Of a stretch of DNA of 62,000 nucleotides, positions 34,127 through 45,500 are shown in pieces. The notes below the pieces were generated by a model. That model was not told the DNA's origin and ran no database searches. It saw only the letters and a list, made by a program, of their open reading frames with translations. The stretch is from contig CAJNDS010002157.1 in the NCBI GenBank assembly GCA_905221605.1, positions 1-62,000 of the forward strand, in the 5' to 3' direction. Position numbers and translations under genes: made by a program. Numbering within the stretch: the first letter of the stretch is position 1; every line of letters starts with the position of its first letter. The DNA comes from Symbiodinium natans (taxonomy: Eukaryota > Sar > Dinophyceae > Suessiales > Symbiodiniaceae).

Positions 34127-34215
34127 AAGCTGCAAAGACCCCAGGGCCTCAGCGCCGATCATGTTCTCCTGCTTCTTTGCACGCAGGGCCATGACTTCGT
34201 CTCGCCGCGCCTGGC
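34127..34215 (-). CDS. Candidate exon, coiled-coil-like
   Basis: Minus strand open and helical: RRDEVMALRAKKQENMIGAE, then ALGSLQLP, preceded by CTGCCAG|. It resembles its neighbours at 34484 and 33179 in composition. Confidence 0.4.
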
Positions 34216-34229
34216 AGCTCGACTATTTG

Positions 34230-34350
34230 CTTAAGAAGCCCCCTCCCCCAACAAAGAAGATAATCATCTCTATATATATATATATAAAGAAATGAAATAA
34301 AAAAAATAAATAAATATTACCCTTGTAAGGGGTTCTTAAGGAAATAGTAG
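34230..34350. mobile_element. Possible AT-rich palindromic element
   Basis: Arms CTATTTGCTTAAGAAGCCCC and GGGGTTCTTAAGGAAATAG are inverted repeats around an AT-rich centre with TATATATATA. Confidence 0.55.
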
Positions 34351-34483
34351 TTCTGGTTCAGAGGATTCAGGATTTCAGGACTTCTTGCCACCCGCCTCGC
34401 TGATCTGTCGACTTAGGAGTTAGGGCCCTAAGCCCTAAACCCTAAACCCTAAACCCTAAACCCTAAACCCTAAACCCTAAACC

Positions 34484-34530
34484 CTGGCTTCAGGATCTCG
34501 AGCTCCGATATTAGCTTTCGTCGCTTGGAG
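34484..34530 (-). CDS. Candidate exon, helical
   Basis: Minus strand reads EPLELSKRRKLISELEILKP, charged and helical, between telomere-type arrays. Confidence 0.3.
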
Positions 34531-34573
34531 AGCTCCAGGGGCTCAGAGTGAGGGTGCTTTTATTTTTTTTTGT

Positions 34574-34640
34574 GGGTTTAGGGTTTAGGGTTTAGGGTTT
34601 AGGGTTTAGGGTTTAGGGTTTAGGGTTTAGGGCTTGGGGT
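34574..34640. repeat. TTTAGGG array
   Basis: About 9 units, followed by a G-rich tract to 34668. Confidence 0.9.
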
Positions 34641-34860
34641 GGGGGGGGGCGGGGGGGCGGGGGGGGGGTCCATTCTTGGGGTCCCACATTCGACCAATCC
34701 CCGAATATTCGTGGCATTTCGAGTCGGGAGTCGCCTAGCGATTGTATAGGCTTCGCCTGTGCAAGGAGGGAGGGGATCGATCTCATGCCAGGAAACGCAC
34801 ATCCGGAGCCTGCCCCCGAGAGACTCCCAACAGTCAGCTGCTACGCAGCTCGAGGCTGAC

Positions 34861-34960
34861 CTTAGGGGCTGAATGCCCTAGCCCAAAAAAGGTTAACCTT
34901 TGATTCGTGATAAGACTCTATGCCACAACAAGATCAAAGGTGAACTACCCAGCTCCTAAG
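34861..34960. mobile_element. Introner/MITE family B, copy 2, with TSD TGAC
   Basis: Left end CTTAGGGGCTGAATGCCCTA, right end ACTACCCAGCTCCTAAG. TGAC flanks both sides (34857-34860 and 34961-34964). It contains AAAAAAGGTTAACCTTT. 100 bp. Confidence 0.85.
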
Positions 34961-35071
34961 TGACTTTAGGGGTTCAGGGTTTAGGGGTTTAGGGTTTAGG
35001 GCTACCCGGGTTCAGGGTTGAGGGGTTTAGGGTTTAGGGTTTAGGGCTACCCGGGTTTCAGGGTTTAGGGT

Positions 35072-35165
35072 GATCATGCCATCGTGGGTGCGTGGCGCTT
35101 GGAGCCTTCTCGTCGTCGAAGGAGGCAAGCGAGCTCTGAAGCGCCTCTGCTGCTCTAGCTTGGTG
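35072..35165 (-). CDS. Candidate exon, unidentified
   Basis: Minus strand reads QARAAEALQSSLASFDDEKA, then PSATHPRW. It lies next to an array and fits the minus-strand helical series. Confidence 0.35.
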
Positions 35166-35306
35166 AACCCTAAACCCTAAACCCTAAACCCTTTTTACGG
35201 CTAGGACTGCTGCACTGCCTGCCCGGGACCTTCTCACCCTAAAGCCTAAACCCTAAACCCTAAACCCTAAACCCTGAGCCCTAAGCCCTAAACCATAACA
35301 AAGTGT

Positions 35307-35405
35307 CTTAGGGGCTGGGTAGTTAACTTTTTCACCTTTTTGGTTGTATCGAATCCTATTACAAATAAAGGTTGTTTTTTTGGGCTAGGGCATTCAGCCC
35401 CTGAG
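35307..35405. mobile_element. Introner/MITE family B, copy 3, with TSD GTGT
   Basis: Left end CTTAGGGGCTGGGTAG, right end GGGCATTCAGCCCCTGAG. GTGT duplicates at 35303-35306 and 35406-35409. With GTGT as target, its edges would give a GT donor and an AG acceptor on the plus strand. Confidence 0.85.
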
Positions 35406-35409
35406 GTGT

Positions 35410-36890
35410 AGTGCATGTTTTTGGTGCACCTAATTTTCCTCAATATAGAGACTTGGCATAAACTTCAAGACTGCATGTGGCCCGTTTTTGGAAGCCCTGC
35501 ATTACAGGGGACCCAAGAAAGGCCAGAACTGCCCAGACGCGTATGAATCATTTGAATTGCCGCAAGAAGTCCAGTTGCCTCTAGTTGCGGAGGCCTCCTA
35601 AGCCCTATAAAGCCTATAAACCGTACAAACCGATCATAAACCCTAAACCCTAAACCCTAAACCCTAAACCCTAAACCCTAAACCCTAAACCTATAGATTG
35701 GGATGGGCAAAGTAAACCCGAAACCACAGCACATGGTAGCAGCCAAAGGGCGGTGTCGATGACCGCCTCAGCCTTTTGCTTTCTCCTGGTCGAGGGCTTA
35801 AGGTCTCAGGGTCAGTTTGGGGTTGTAGGGTTTAGTTTTTTTTTGCCATCATTGAACTTATCCTAAAGCCTAAAAACCCTTTTTAGACCCTAGATTCCTT
35901 CGCCATGCTTGGGGGCCCTTGATTGTGATAAATCTTCCCTAAGAATGTATCTGTTTATGGTTCATCTTGAATACGAAGAAGTCAGGTTCCCGCAGAAGGA
36001 ACACAACTCTCAGGGTCCAAGCAAGCCAAGCCCTAAACCCCCCACGTAAAATTCCGAACTCCTGACTAAGAAAAATGAAGATGCACGATGTGCAGAATGG
36101 AATTAGAGAATCAAGTCAAGTACCTTGTATCCCCCTATGTGACCCCCTTGAAGATTTTGTTGTTGCTATTTCTTTAGGGTTTAGGGTTCAGGTTTTGTGC
36201 GGCCCCTAGTTCCCGACCGGTTAACCAGCAAGTCATTCGGGGGAGGGGTTCTTAGGGCCCCTAGGATTCTTAGGGCTCTTAGGGTTCTTAGGGCTCTTCT
36301 GGGTTCTTGTGGGTTCTTAGGGCCCTTAGGGTCCTTCTGGGTTGTTTGGGCTCGGGAGTGGGGGAGGGCCTCTTGTTGGAGGCCTGCTGCTCGAAAACTT
36401 GGATATTGTAGTACCTGTTCGGCAGTCGCAGTGAGCTCCCCACCCTACCAGCTACAGCATGTCCATGTATTCAGAGTTGGCCATAGTTAGTGCAGAAGGG
36501 GTCTGGTGATGTGGTGGCTCGCACGATGGGAAATCTGCAGCCTAAAGGGCAGAGTTCTGAAAAGCACAGAATATCATAAGCAAAGATGATGTCACTCTAT
36601 TAACCCTTAACCCTGAACCCTGAACCCTTAACCCTTAACCCTAAACCCTAAACCCTAAACCCTAAACCCTAACCCCTAACCCCTAAACCCTAAACCCTAA
36701 ACCCAAACCCTAAACCCACCCGGGGGCCATGTCCCGAAGCGATCGATTTTGGGCATACAGGGGTCAGGCTTCAAGGTCTCTCCTACTTCGGTTGCAGGAG
36801 GACTTGGGGCTTTTGCCTTGGAGTTTGGGCAAGGTTTGGCTTGGGGTTTGGTGTCTAGGCCCTAAACACTAAACCCTAAACCCTAAACCC
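35410..36890. other. Islands and short arrays, genes unclear
   Basis: CCCTAAA at 35638-35692 and 36640-36715. The minus strand at 35490-35590 is open (NWTSCGNSNDSYASGQFWPF) and could be an exon. At 36197-36490 a plus frame crosses a GGGTTCTTAG-type repeat. Confidence 0.35.
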
Positions 36891-36922
36891 TAAACCCTAA
36901 ACCCTAAACCCTAAACCCTAAA

Positions 36923-37160
36923 CCCTTAACAGGGTTTCTAGGGCTTGTAGGGTGCGTCTTGGAGGGTTTGCAGGGTTTGTAGGCTTTAAGCAGGGTTTGG
37001 ATCGATGATCAGCAACTGTCGGGTCGGTAAGATGCCTAAACCCTAAACCCTTAACAGGGTTTCTAGGGCTTGTAGGGTGCGTCTTGGAGGGTTTGCAGGG
37101 TTTGTAGGCTTTAAGCAGGGTTAGGATCGATGATCAGCAACTGTCGGGTCGCTAAGATGC
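36923..37160. repeat. Tandem duplication, unit about 118 bp
   Basis: The segment from AACAGGGTTTCTAGGGCTTG to GTCGGGTCGSTAAGATGCC occurs twice in direct order with only about two differences, joined by CTAAACCC units. It is a recent local duplication. Confidence 0.9.
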
Positions 37161-37311
37161 CTAAACCCTAAACCCTAAACCCTAAACCCGAAACCCCAAA
37201 CCCTAAACCCTAAACCCTAAACCCCAAACCCCAAACCCTAAACCCGAGGTTGCATGGCTTCAATGGGGTCCTGACGGGCTCCAACCCTCCGAACCCTCCT
37301 CTTGCATCCAG

Positions 37312-37355
37312 GCCTCGTAGCGACTGCCGGGTATTTGAAACTACGGGCCGAGCCA
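37312..37355 (+). CDS. 44-bp exon, copy 2 of a pair (other copy at 18259)
   Basis: Between CTTGCATCCAG| and CCA|GTAAGC, frame LVATAGYLKLRAEP. Eleven or so differences separate it and its flanks from the copy at 18.25 kb, and the peptide is nearly unchanged. Confidence 0.4.
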
Positions 37356-37492
37356 GTAAGCTAACAGCACTCGTGGCTAGTAGCTCACTCTCTCAGCCCT
37401 CCTAACCCTCCAAACCCGGTAATTACCCTCCTAGAAAAACCCTCCTTAAATACCCTCCTGACCATGAACCCTAAACCAACCGGCTGGGCTGC

Positions 37493-37570
37493 TTCTTGGA
37501 CGGCATCGTGGCGGTGTTGTAGTCCTCCACGTACTCCTCCCGAAAACTTGGCACCAGTGGCTTTCCATTT
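37493..37570 (-). CDS. Candidate exon with EDYNTATMPSKK motif
   Basis: Minus strand, acceptor CCGCAG| and GC donor AA|GCAGCC. The frame reads FREEYVEDYNTATMPSKK. From memory, an EDYNTATxPxxKYYD block follows a KRPEF block in a eukaryotic family of lysine-rich nuclear proteins. The KRPEF-like block of this window is on the same strand at 57.4 kb. So this may be a far-downstream exon of that gene, or a fragment of a second copy. Confidence 0.4.
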
Positions 37571-37574
37571 CTGC

Positions 37575-39150
37575 GGGTCTGATTTTCTGGTTTAGGGTTG
37601 AGGGTTGAGGGTTGAGGGTTGAGGGTATAGAGTTGAAGGAGAAGGGGTTTAGGGGTCTTTTTGGATAGAATGGGTAGCTTGGGCAGTGTACAACACGTAC
37701 GTAGGGAGCATACGGTGGGTAAGGGACTGATGTTGGTAATCATTTAGGCCGTTAGACAGTAAGGACTGAAGGAAGAGCACCAAAACATATTCGTGACCCA
37801 TTCCGTCATGCCCTACGAACCAGTCGTAGGCAAACGGCCCTAATCCAAAAGCGACATCCCGAGAATGTAACATCCTTTGGGCACTGAACTCTTGTAGGGT
37901 TCAAGGGTTCAGGGCCGTGGGCAGGGCCGTGGGTCTAAGCCGACCCAAAGGGCGCAAAGCAGCTAAGGGCCGTCCGTGCTGAAACTGCCAACGACAAGGG
38001 GCTCCAACATGAGCCCCGAAACCCTGAACCCAAAAGACACTCACCGCGGGGCCTTGAACAAATCTTTGAGCTGCATCCTGAGAAGAAGGTGCGGCGTTTG
38101 CTTTGAGTCTGCTTTTCTGACCCTACCCTAACCCGTAAACCGTAAACCGTAAACCGTAAACCGTAACCCTAAACCCTAAACCCTAAACCCTAAACCCTAA
38201 ACCCTTGCAAGAACCCCTTCACCCTGGACCGTCTCAGCCCCTCACTGTCCCAGGATGTCCGTGTTGATCTTTCGGACCTCCTGTTCGCTTCGCGAGGTTG
38301 AATGCTTAGGGTTTAGGGTTTAGGGTTTAGGGTTTAGGGTTTGGGGTTTGGGGTTTAGGGTTTAATTAGGGTTTAGGGTTTAGGGTTAGGGTTCAGGAAT
38401 TATAGGGTGAAAGGGTTTCAGGTTTAGGGATGATAGGGTTTAGGGTTCAGGGATTGTAGGGTGAAAGGGCTTAAGGTTTAGGGATTATAGGATTTAGGGT
38501 TTAGGGTTCATGAGCAAGTAGGTGTTTGCCTGCCGGGGTTTAAGGTTTAGGGCTTACTGGGGTAGGTTTGCTATGAACACTAAATGTTTATGGCCTTGTG
38601 TGGACTATATGGGGATTAAGGCTTAAGCGTAATAATAATGAAAGACAAATTCGAACCTACCCCTGTTTAGGGTTCACGAGTAAACAGGCTTCCAACAGCC
38701 TATCAATATGGATGCTTGGATAACTCACGCTAATGGCTGGCGGCTCAACACTTTCTCGATTCGAACCCTAGTAGATATGTTCAGATATACACACACATCA
38801 CGATTCTTCAACCCGAACCTGGCGAACCTCCTAGGCCCTAAACCCTTCTGAACCTGGAAGCTGCTTCGTGCCAGGACACGAAACTACACTTCAGCCAGCA
38901 AAGACCTCACTGAACACCAGATGCAACCCGATACCCGAAACCCGAGGGGTGTGGGACCCTAAACCCTAAACCCTAAGCCCTACACCCTAAACCCTAAACC
39001 CTAAACCCTAAACCCTAAATAAAAGGTGTGGGACACCAGGGCTTTGGGGTTTTTAACTCGACTTTCATGCAGCTGGAGCCGGTCCGCTTCGCAAATGCAC
39101 TCATCACAGGAACACTGTGCATGGAGAGCTCATAGGGGTTTTTAGGCGGG
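37575..39150. other. Islands, short arrays, no firm genes
   Basis: TTGAGGG variants at 37590-37625, CCGTAAA variants at 38130-38165, CCCTAAA at 38166-38205 and 38955-39018, and TTTAGGG at 38307-38365. An island near 38230-38300 reads EQEVRKINTDILGQ on the minus strand. Confidence 0.35.
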
Positions 39151-39345
39151 GGTAGGGTTTAGGGTTTAGGGTTTAGGGTTTAGGGTTTAGGCTTTAGGCT
39201 TTAGGGTTTAGGGTTTAGGGTTTAGGGTTTAGGGTTTAGGGTTTAGGGTTTAGGGTTTAGGGTTTAGGGTTCCGGGTCTAGGGTTTAGGGTTTGGGGTTT
39301 GGGGTTTGGGGTTTGGGGTTGAGGGTCTAGGGTCTATAGGGTGTA
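39151..39345. repeat. TTTAGGG array grading to TTTGGGG
   Basis: About 16 units of TTTAGGG with two TTTAGGC units, then TTTGGGG. It lies immediately downstream of the stop of the membrane-protein gene. Confidence 0.9.
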
Positions 39346-39348
39346 GGT

Positions 39349-39510
39349 TCAGAAGGTTTCGGCTCCATCTGGTATTCTCTCCAGCGCTGTGCTGTGGGCA
39401 AGAGATGAGGACCTTGTTGTGGGAGATTTGCATTTTTTAAAACTTCGCTCTGTGCAAGCCATGAACACCTCAAACACTGTAGGATGAACTCGTCTCCTGA
39501 ATATTTTCAG
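39349..39510 (-). CDS. Membrane-protein gene, exon 11 (terminal)
   Basis: After acceptor CAGCTGAG| the frame reads LKIFRRRVHPTVFEVFMACT and on to TGA at 39349. It is in phase with exon 10. If exon 10 instead ends at its own TAG, this exon would be absent. Confidence 0.45.
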   Translation of the reverse strand: MKIFRRRVHPTVFEVFMACTERSFKKCKSPTTRSSSLAHSTALERIPDGAETF

Positions 39511-42500
39511 CTCAGCTGTCCAGTACCTAGGGGTTTTAAAGGTTAACCTTTGGGATTATAAGGGGAATATATTAACCCAAAAAGGTTAAAGGTTACCTAC
39601 TCTACTACTAAGTCAGGGATGTCATCGACACAAACCGCCGATCCGGGGTCGTGATCTGCATCTGCCGTGGAGGTTTCCAGAGGCAGATCTCTGACACCTT
39701 TCCACTTGGAACAGGCTGTTCGTGAGAAGAAGTACATACATACGTCTGCAGCGATCAAGATCGTGATCAGTAGAAGTGGCAGCCAGTTGCAGCAATCCGT
39801 AAGTGCGATAGACAGGGGCACAGGTAACCATATCAAAATGGAAATGAGCGTCTGAAGTTTGGTAAGAGCAAAGATGTGCAACCAGTTGTCGATACCTGCT
39901 GCAACTTTCCCTAGCTGAAAGGCCACATGCACTTGCAAAAGCAGGGCCGCCGGCAAACTCAGCCAGTTGGTAATGTCACGCAGCACCCACGTCCAGTGGC
40001 ATCCGCTGCACTCATCACCAGGTCCAGAAACCTAGCTTGGCCTTTCAAACCTCTGAACATACTCCTGAATATCATCTTCATTTGCAAATATAACCTTCTC
40101 AAACCCAACGAGGGTTTAGGAGCTAGGGTTTAGGGCAACCCGGTAAGGGAAAACCAAAAGCAAAAACAACAAAAAAAACAAAAGCAAAAAAAAAAAAAAC
40201 TACCCCAAGCGCCTACCCAGGAAACCCAGCGAGGGATGAGAATCGAGAGCCACGGGAAGCTGCAGGCCAGGCCCGACAGTCCTTGGCAAATTCCAAGGGT
40301 TTAGGGTTTCGGGTTTAGGGTTTGGGGTTTGGGGTTTGGGGTTTAGGGTTTAGGGTTTCGGGCTTAGGGCTTAGGGTTTAGGTTCAGCGTTTAGTAGGGG
40401 TCGAGGGTTCAGGGTAGTTTAGGGTCGAGGTTCAGATGTTAGGGTTGGTTGAGATTTGAAGTCGTCCTGCCAATTGAGGGCTTGCTTGGATCTACTTTAG
40501 AAGGTTTGAGGGATTGGGTTAGGCAGTGTTTCGGTTTTCCGGGATTCTGAGTGGAGTTCTGTGGGAATATTCTAGACTAGAAGGCATTTCTGAGGAAATC
40601 CCATGACATGCTAGGCAAATCCCACCGAAGGCAACAAAACAAAACAAAACACTCCCAAAACAAGCTAAAAAAGCTATGCATTTCCAAGTTTTCGGCCCGT
40701 TGAGATCCCATGACATGCTCGAAAAATCCTAGAACAAGCTAAACCAACTAAGAACTTCCGAAAGTTTCGGGCCCAGGAGTGAAAAAAAGGTACAAAATCT
40801 GGGGGAAGGTTTCTCTTCCCCGGTGCACCTGCCTTTCTCCTACTTGGCATGTTTTGAGCCTGTTGGCATCACGGCAAGCAGCACCCAAGGAGCCACATTG
40901 AGCTATGTTCAGCGAAGGATTTCACTCGGACTGTTTAGGTCCTTTGATGGGGCCCCGGCTGTGAGCGCAGCTTCAGACAAGCAAGCTATATGCGCATTTG
41001 AGGCTTAGGGTTTTGTAAGGGAATCTTCCCCCCCCCCCCCCTCCTTATAGTGACCTTCCCAGCCAGGGCTGGAAAGGCAAACTCACAACTTCAGCTCAGG
41101 ACGAACCCGTGTTCTGCAACCAAGATGCCCAACAGATACGCGAACAGTGCATTGTTCCTCATTCTCGGCACAACTTCTTCACTTAGCACTTCACGGGCTG
41201 CCCGGTTGAAGGCGCGCAGGTGGCTGTCATCGTTCGGAGATGAGCCAGAGTTTCCATACCACTTTGCCAGGACATCATAGATGAGCCTGCGATCACATGG
41301 TATCTCTGTGCCATCCGGTAGCTCATGGTTGACAGAGCAGCAGTAGCAGTCAGCTTTTTGGACTTCAAACGACTGCACCTGCATAGGGAGCTCAGCCACG
41401 TCTTTCATCATCACCATCCAGAGGAGAAGAAAAGCTGGCTTCAGTGTCAAAGATATGGACAAGTGAGCACCCACAAGGGACATGAAGCCTCCTAGAGGGA
41501 GTTGGGTTTGGCCCATTCTGGCGAAGGTAACCATGGCAGTGATGCTTTGTAGGATCAGCCAGACCAAGTAATTCATGCCAAAAAACACCGCCATTTGCCT
41601 TGCCAGCAACCGTATGCCGTATTATCTTAAGGCTTTAATAAGGGTACCCTTGTTGGGGCCGCTTGCTGTTACAAGGGGGCCTAGAACCCAAAAAGGGCAA
41701 AAGGGTACCACACAGCTACCAAGTTGCACGGGGAGTACAGTCACCTTCTTCGTCCGGTGCTCTTGACGCAGAAAGGTAGCCATCCTCATGCTTGACACAC
41801 ACACACGCACCCACACAGAGCAGAGGTGATTCAAAAGCTCGGCCAACCCTCAAAGCCAAAGCCCTCAAACCCTAACCCCCCCACCCCCCCCCCCCCCAAA
41901 AAAAAAAAAAAAAAATAATAAAAAACAATTTAAAAAAAAAAACAAACAAAAAAACAAAAGATAGAGAGAGAGAGAGATAGAGGGATCGAGAGAGAGAGAG
42001 AGAGAGAGATAGAGAGAGGGCAAGGACTCAAGGATTTGAATGCCCAGTCTCTCATAGAGGCACCACAACCTTGGTAGCCCAAGTAACCATATTATACTAA
42101 GGGCACCCTTAGCTTTGGTTGGTTACTGTATAAGGGAACCCGTGAACCCAAAAAAAAGGGGTAACAGGGTACCACTGGGCTGCCAAGCAACCTACTAAAG
42201 TAGCTGGAGGACCAGAGGATCACGAGGTCATGGGAGCGATCCAGAAATGAGGCCAAGCCATAGATGGACTTGAGCTTCACTTCCTTACTCGCTTAGGGTT
42301 TAGGGTTTAGGGTTTAGGGTTTAGGGTTTAGGGTTTAGGGTTTAGGGTTTAGAGTTTAGGGTTTGGGGTTTAGGGTTTGGGGTTTAGGGTCTTTCTCAGT
42401 AGGGAATTAGGGCACAGCACCTTCTGTCCCTCCACGTAAGACCTCCTAAAACCTTCTAAGGGACTACGACTACACTAAACCCTAAACCCTCTTCTAAGAA

Positions 42501-45500
42501 CTGGTAAGATGCCTTCCGATCCTGGGAGATGCAAACCTTGTCAAGGAAGACCATGACGGGCCTTCTTCCCACAAGGATCCTGAAGCGCTGCCAGTAGTTC
42601 GGGTTTAGGGTTTAGGGTTTAGGGTTTAGGGTTTAGGGTTTAGGGTTTAGGGTTTAGGGTTTAGGGTTTAGTGCGTAAGCTCCGCCAGGTGAAGATGCAC
42701 ATGGCCCCTGCGCAAGGATGACACGCGTGTATCTGAGGCTGTTTTCTGTTGCTCAAAAAGAAGTTCGAGGCCTCTGTGGGGGGGGGGGGTTTAGTTTGGG
42801 TCCCAGGGGCTTAAGCTACCTTCTTTAGAGAGATTCTGGGTGGTGCATTAAGCAAAACCACCAACTTAAGTTGCGATCTACCGGATTTTGACACCCTATT
42901 TACGTAGGTTATCAGCCGTAGCCTCTTGCTACGGTTGGGCTAAGGGACCTAGTGGGGATTTTGGGCTAGGGGCTGTTAAGCTAACGGGCAAGGGTTGCGA
43001 AAGTCGTAGACGAGAGCCTGTGTCCACAGCCATGGATCCCTTGATGAGAAAACGTGAGTCAGCAAGTCCCTCGGGGGGTCCAACACAGGACCCGGGAGAT
43101 GCAGATGCTGCGTATGAAACAGCCTTGAGTCAAGCTTTGCATTGTAATGATGAAGCAGATTCCGAAAGAAGGGTGCAAGAAGCAGCCCTGACCGATTCGA
43201 GGAGTCCAAAGGAAGAAGCACCAGTGGAAGGGCTCGTTGCCAGTCCGTTCCATTCCGACAAAGTGCATGCTGAGGTGGAGTTGTTGCGGAATAGGCCAGC
43301 TACGTTAGATGGAGACGCGCAGCGTATCTCAGAGATCAACGAAACTGGTCTTGGCGACAGGATTTCCGGGGCATGTACAGGTGAGCCACAGTATTTTGCG
43401 GACGAAGGTTCAAGGGAAGCTACAGTGCGTGTGGCGCGGCTTGAGGGGTTTCCTGAGGGACAATCGGGCAGCGCAGCGCTTGCTGGAGAGATCCAGGCCG
43501 GCAGGAGGGACGACGCTGAACCGTTGGCTGCGGGATACGGAGTAGAGCGTGTTAGGCCCCACCCGTGTTCTGAAGGTCAAAGTGGGCTTAGTCCGGAACT
43601 GAGGAGTCCTGGACGTTGGAAGGGTGGTTTCCCTCAGCGGCTGGAAGAGGCGTATCAGATGAGACCCTTCCCAGGGGATAGCAGGGAACTGGTTCCAGCA
43701 ATCGCCGACGGAACGTCTCGGTTGGAAGCGCTACTCTTGCAAGTGATGGAAGAGAATAGATCCTTGCGAATGCGCGTGGACCAGATGGAGACCCAATCGA
43801 GTTGGCATAGCGGACGAACACAGGCCACACCGCCTGAGCTGGAAGCACATATGAGTTCGCCGGTTTCACTGATGAGCAGTAGTGTAGGAGCTTCAAGGCC
43901 CACGGAAAGTAGGTCTGCTGGCATTCCGCCATTGACCCGGGGAGGGCCCCAGACTTTCAGTCCTCCACAGGCCCAGGGCGGACCTCAAGCTCCAATGTAG
44001 GTAGGTGGGGTTCAGAAAGGTATGGTGGTCCAGGGTGGGTCATTGGTGTCCGGGGACTTGGGGTCTCGGGAGTTGGTGCACTATCAGGGAAGACAAGCTG
44101 GGCTTCATCGAGAGGGCCATGAACCGCGTGAGCCATCCATGGAGTTTGACAGACGTGTTTTGGATCCAGTGCTTATGCCACCTGTCCCTAAACCAATCCT
44201 TCTGCCAGTTGAGCCGCCTGCCAGGTTGAACTCCACGGGTTTTACGGCAAAGGTTCTGGGTGTGTATGGGATGGAGTACGGGGGTGTACCGGGGTATGAG
44301 GGTGAGTCGGTTCACAATCAGGGTTTTCACACTCCTAGAGGTTGCGGTTCAGGGAATTGGGGGGTGGATTGCCAAGGGTATCCGGTATCTCCAGGAGGTA
44401 CTGTGATTCGACCTCCGCCGATTCCACCGCCTCGGGAAGCTTGCCGGTCGCTTGCAGAAGCTGCAGTTCCAGGGGTTGGTGATGCTAGGATGCAAGCGCC
44501 AAATACTGGGGTGATAGGCAGCAGCGTGGGCGAGAGACCGGAAGAGCCGGCGAAATACATTTCGGAGCTGCCCAAGTTACCTGCGTTGGATGTGAGTACT
44601 TCTGCGGTTGCCTGTGGCAATTGGATGGCGCAGCTTAGGCAGGTGTTTGCCGGGTTGAGTCCTAGTGCGTTGGTCTGGTATCAAGCAGTGGAGATGGCAG
44701 CTACGAAGTGTTACCAGCGATGGCTGGTTGCTGATCCTCTGGATAGACTCAGCCTAGACCCAGGTGGAGTCGTCGCTGTGTTTGATGAGGTGAAGTTTCA
44801 GAGGGTGGAGTCTAGGGCTGTAAGCCTTATGTTGGCAGCTATTCCACAGAGTCTGAGGGACGAGGCGGTGTCGAACAGGTGGTTGACTACTGCTTCGTTG
44901 TTGTTCAGGGTACAGTGCGTCTACCAACCGGGTGGGTCATCCGAAAGATCCACGTTGCTGCGTCAGCTTACTTTGCCGGAGACTGTTTCTACAGTCACAA
45001 CTGCGGTAGCAATGCTGCGGAAGTGGCAGCAGCATTTCTACAGGGTTCGGGAGCTGGGAGCTTCTATGCCAGATCCGTCGCTGTTGTTGGCAGGAGTTGA
45101 TAAAGCAACTGCAGGACTGCTGGGGCAGCACCCGGCGTTGGGTTTTCGGGTGAACGCATTTCGGCATAGGGTGGCGTTGGATTACAATCCTACGGTTCCT
45201 ACGGTGGTTCAGTTGGTAAGGTTAATCCAAGCCGAGTGTGAAGCGCTTGCGTTGGGCCAAGAGGGCCAGGTGCCCGATAAGAAAGCTAGGGCTGCAGCGG
45301 CCAGGGCGGAGGCTCAGAATGAAGGCTCAGTGCCCAAGGCACCAGCAGTGCCTAAGGGCGGGGAGCTCTCAGGAAATCCGGGGGTCAAGGCCCTTGAGGG
45401 AGGAAAGGGTGAGAAGGGGAAAGGAAAGGGCAAAGGAAAGTTTGAGGCCGGGGAGCCTAAACCATGCTTTAGCTTTGATGAAGGGAAGGGATGTAAGTTC

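Noticed and set aside
41865-42068. Minus-strand ORF running through the GA/CT repeat as one exon
   Set aside because: Only the first 18 bases are needed to complete the LWCLYE motif; the remainder is simple repeat and homopolymer.
42888-43031. Gag start at the TTG inside the 5' LTR
   Set aside because: It depends on a non-ATG codon and on LTR sequence; the ATG at 43032 has good context.
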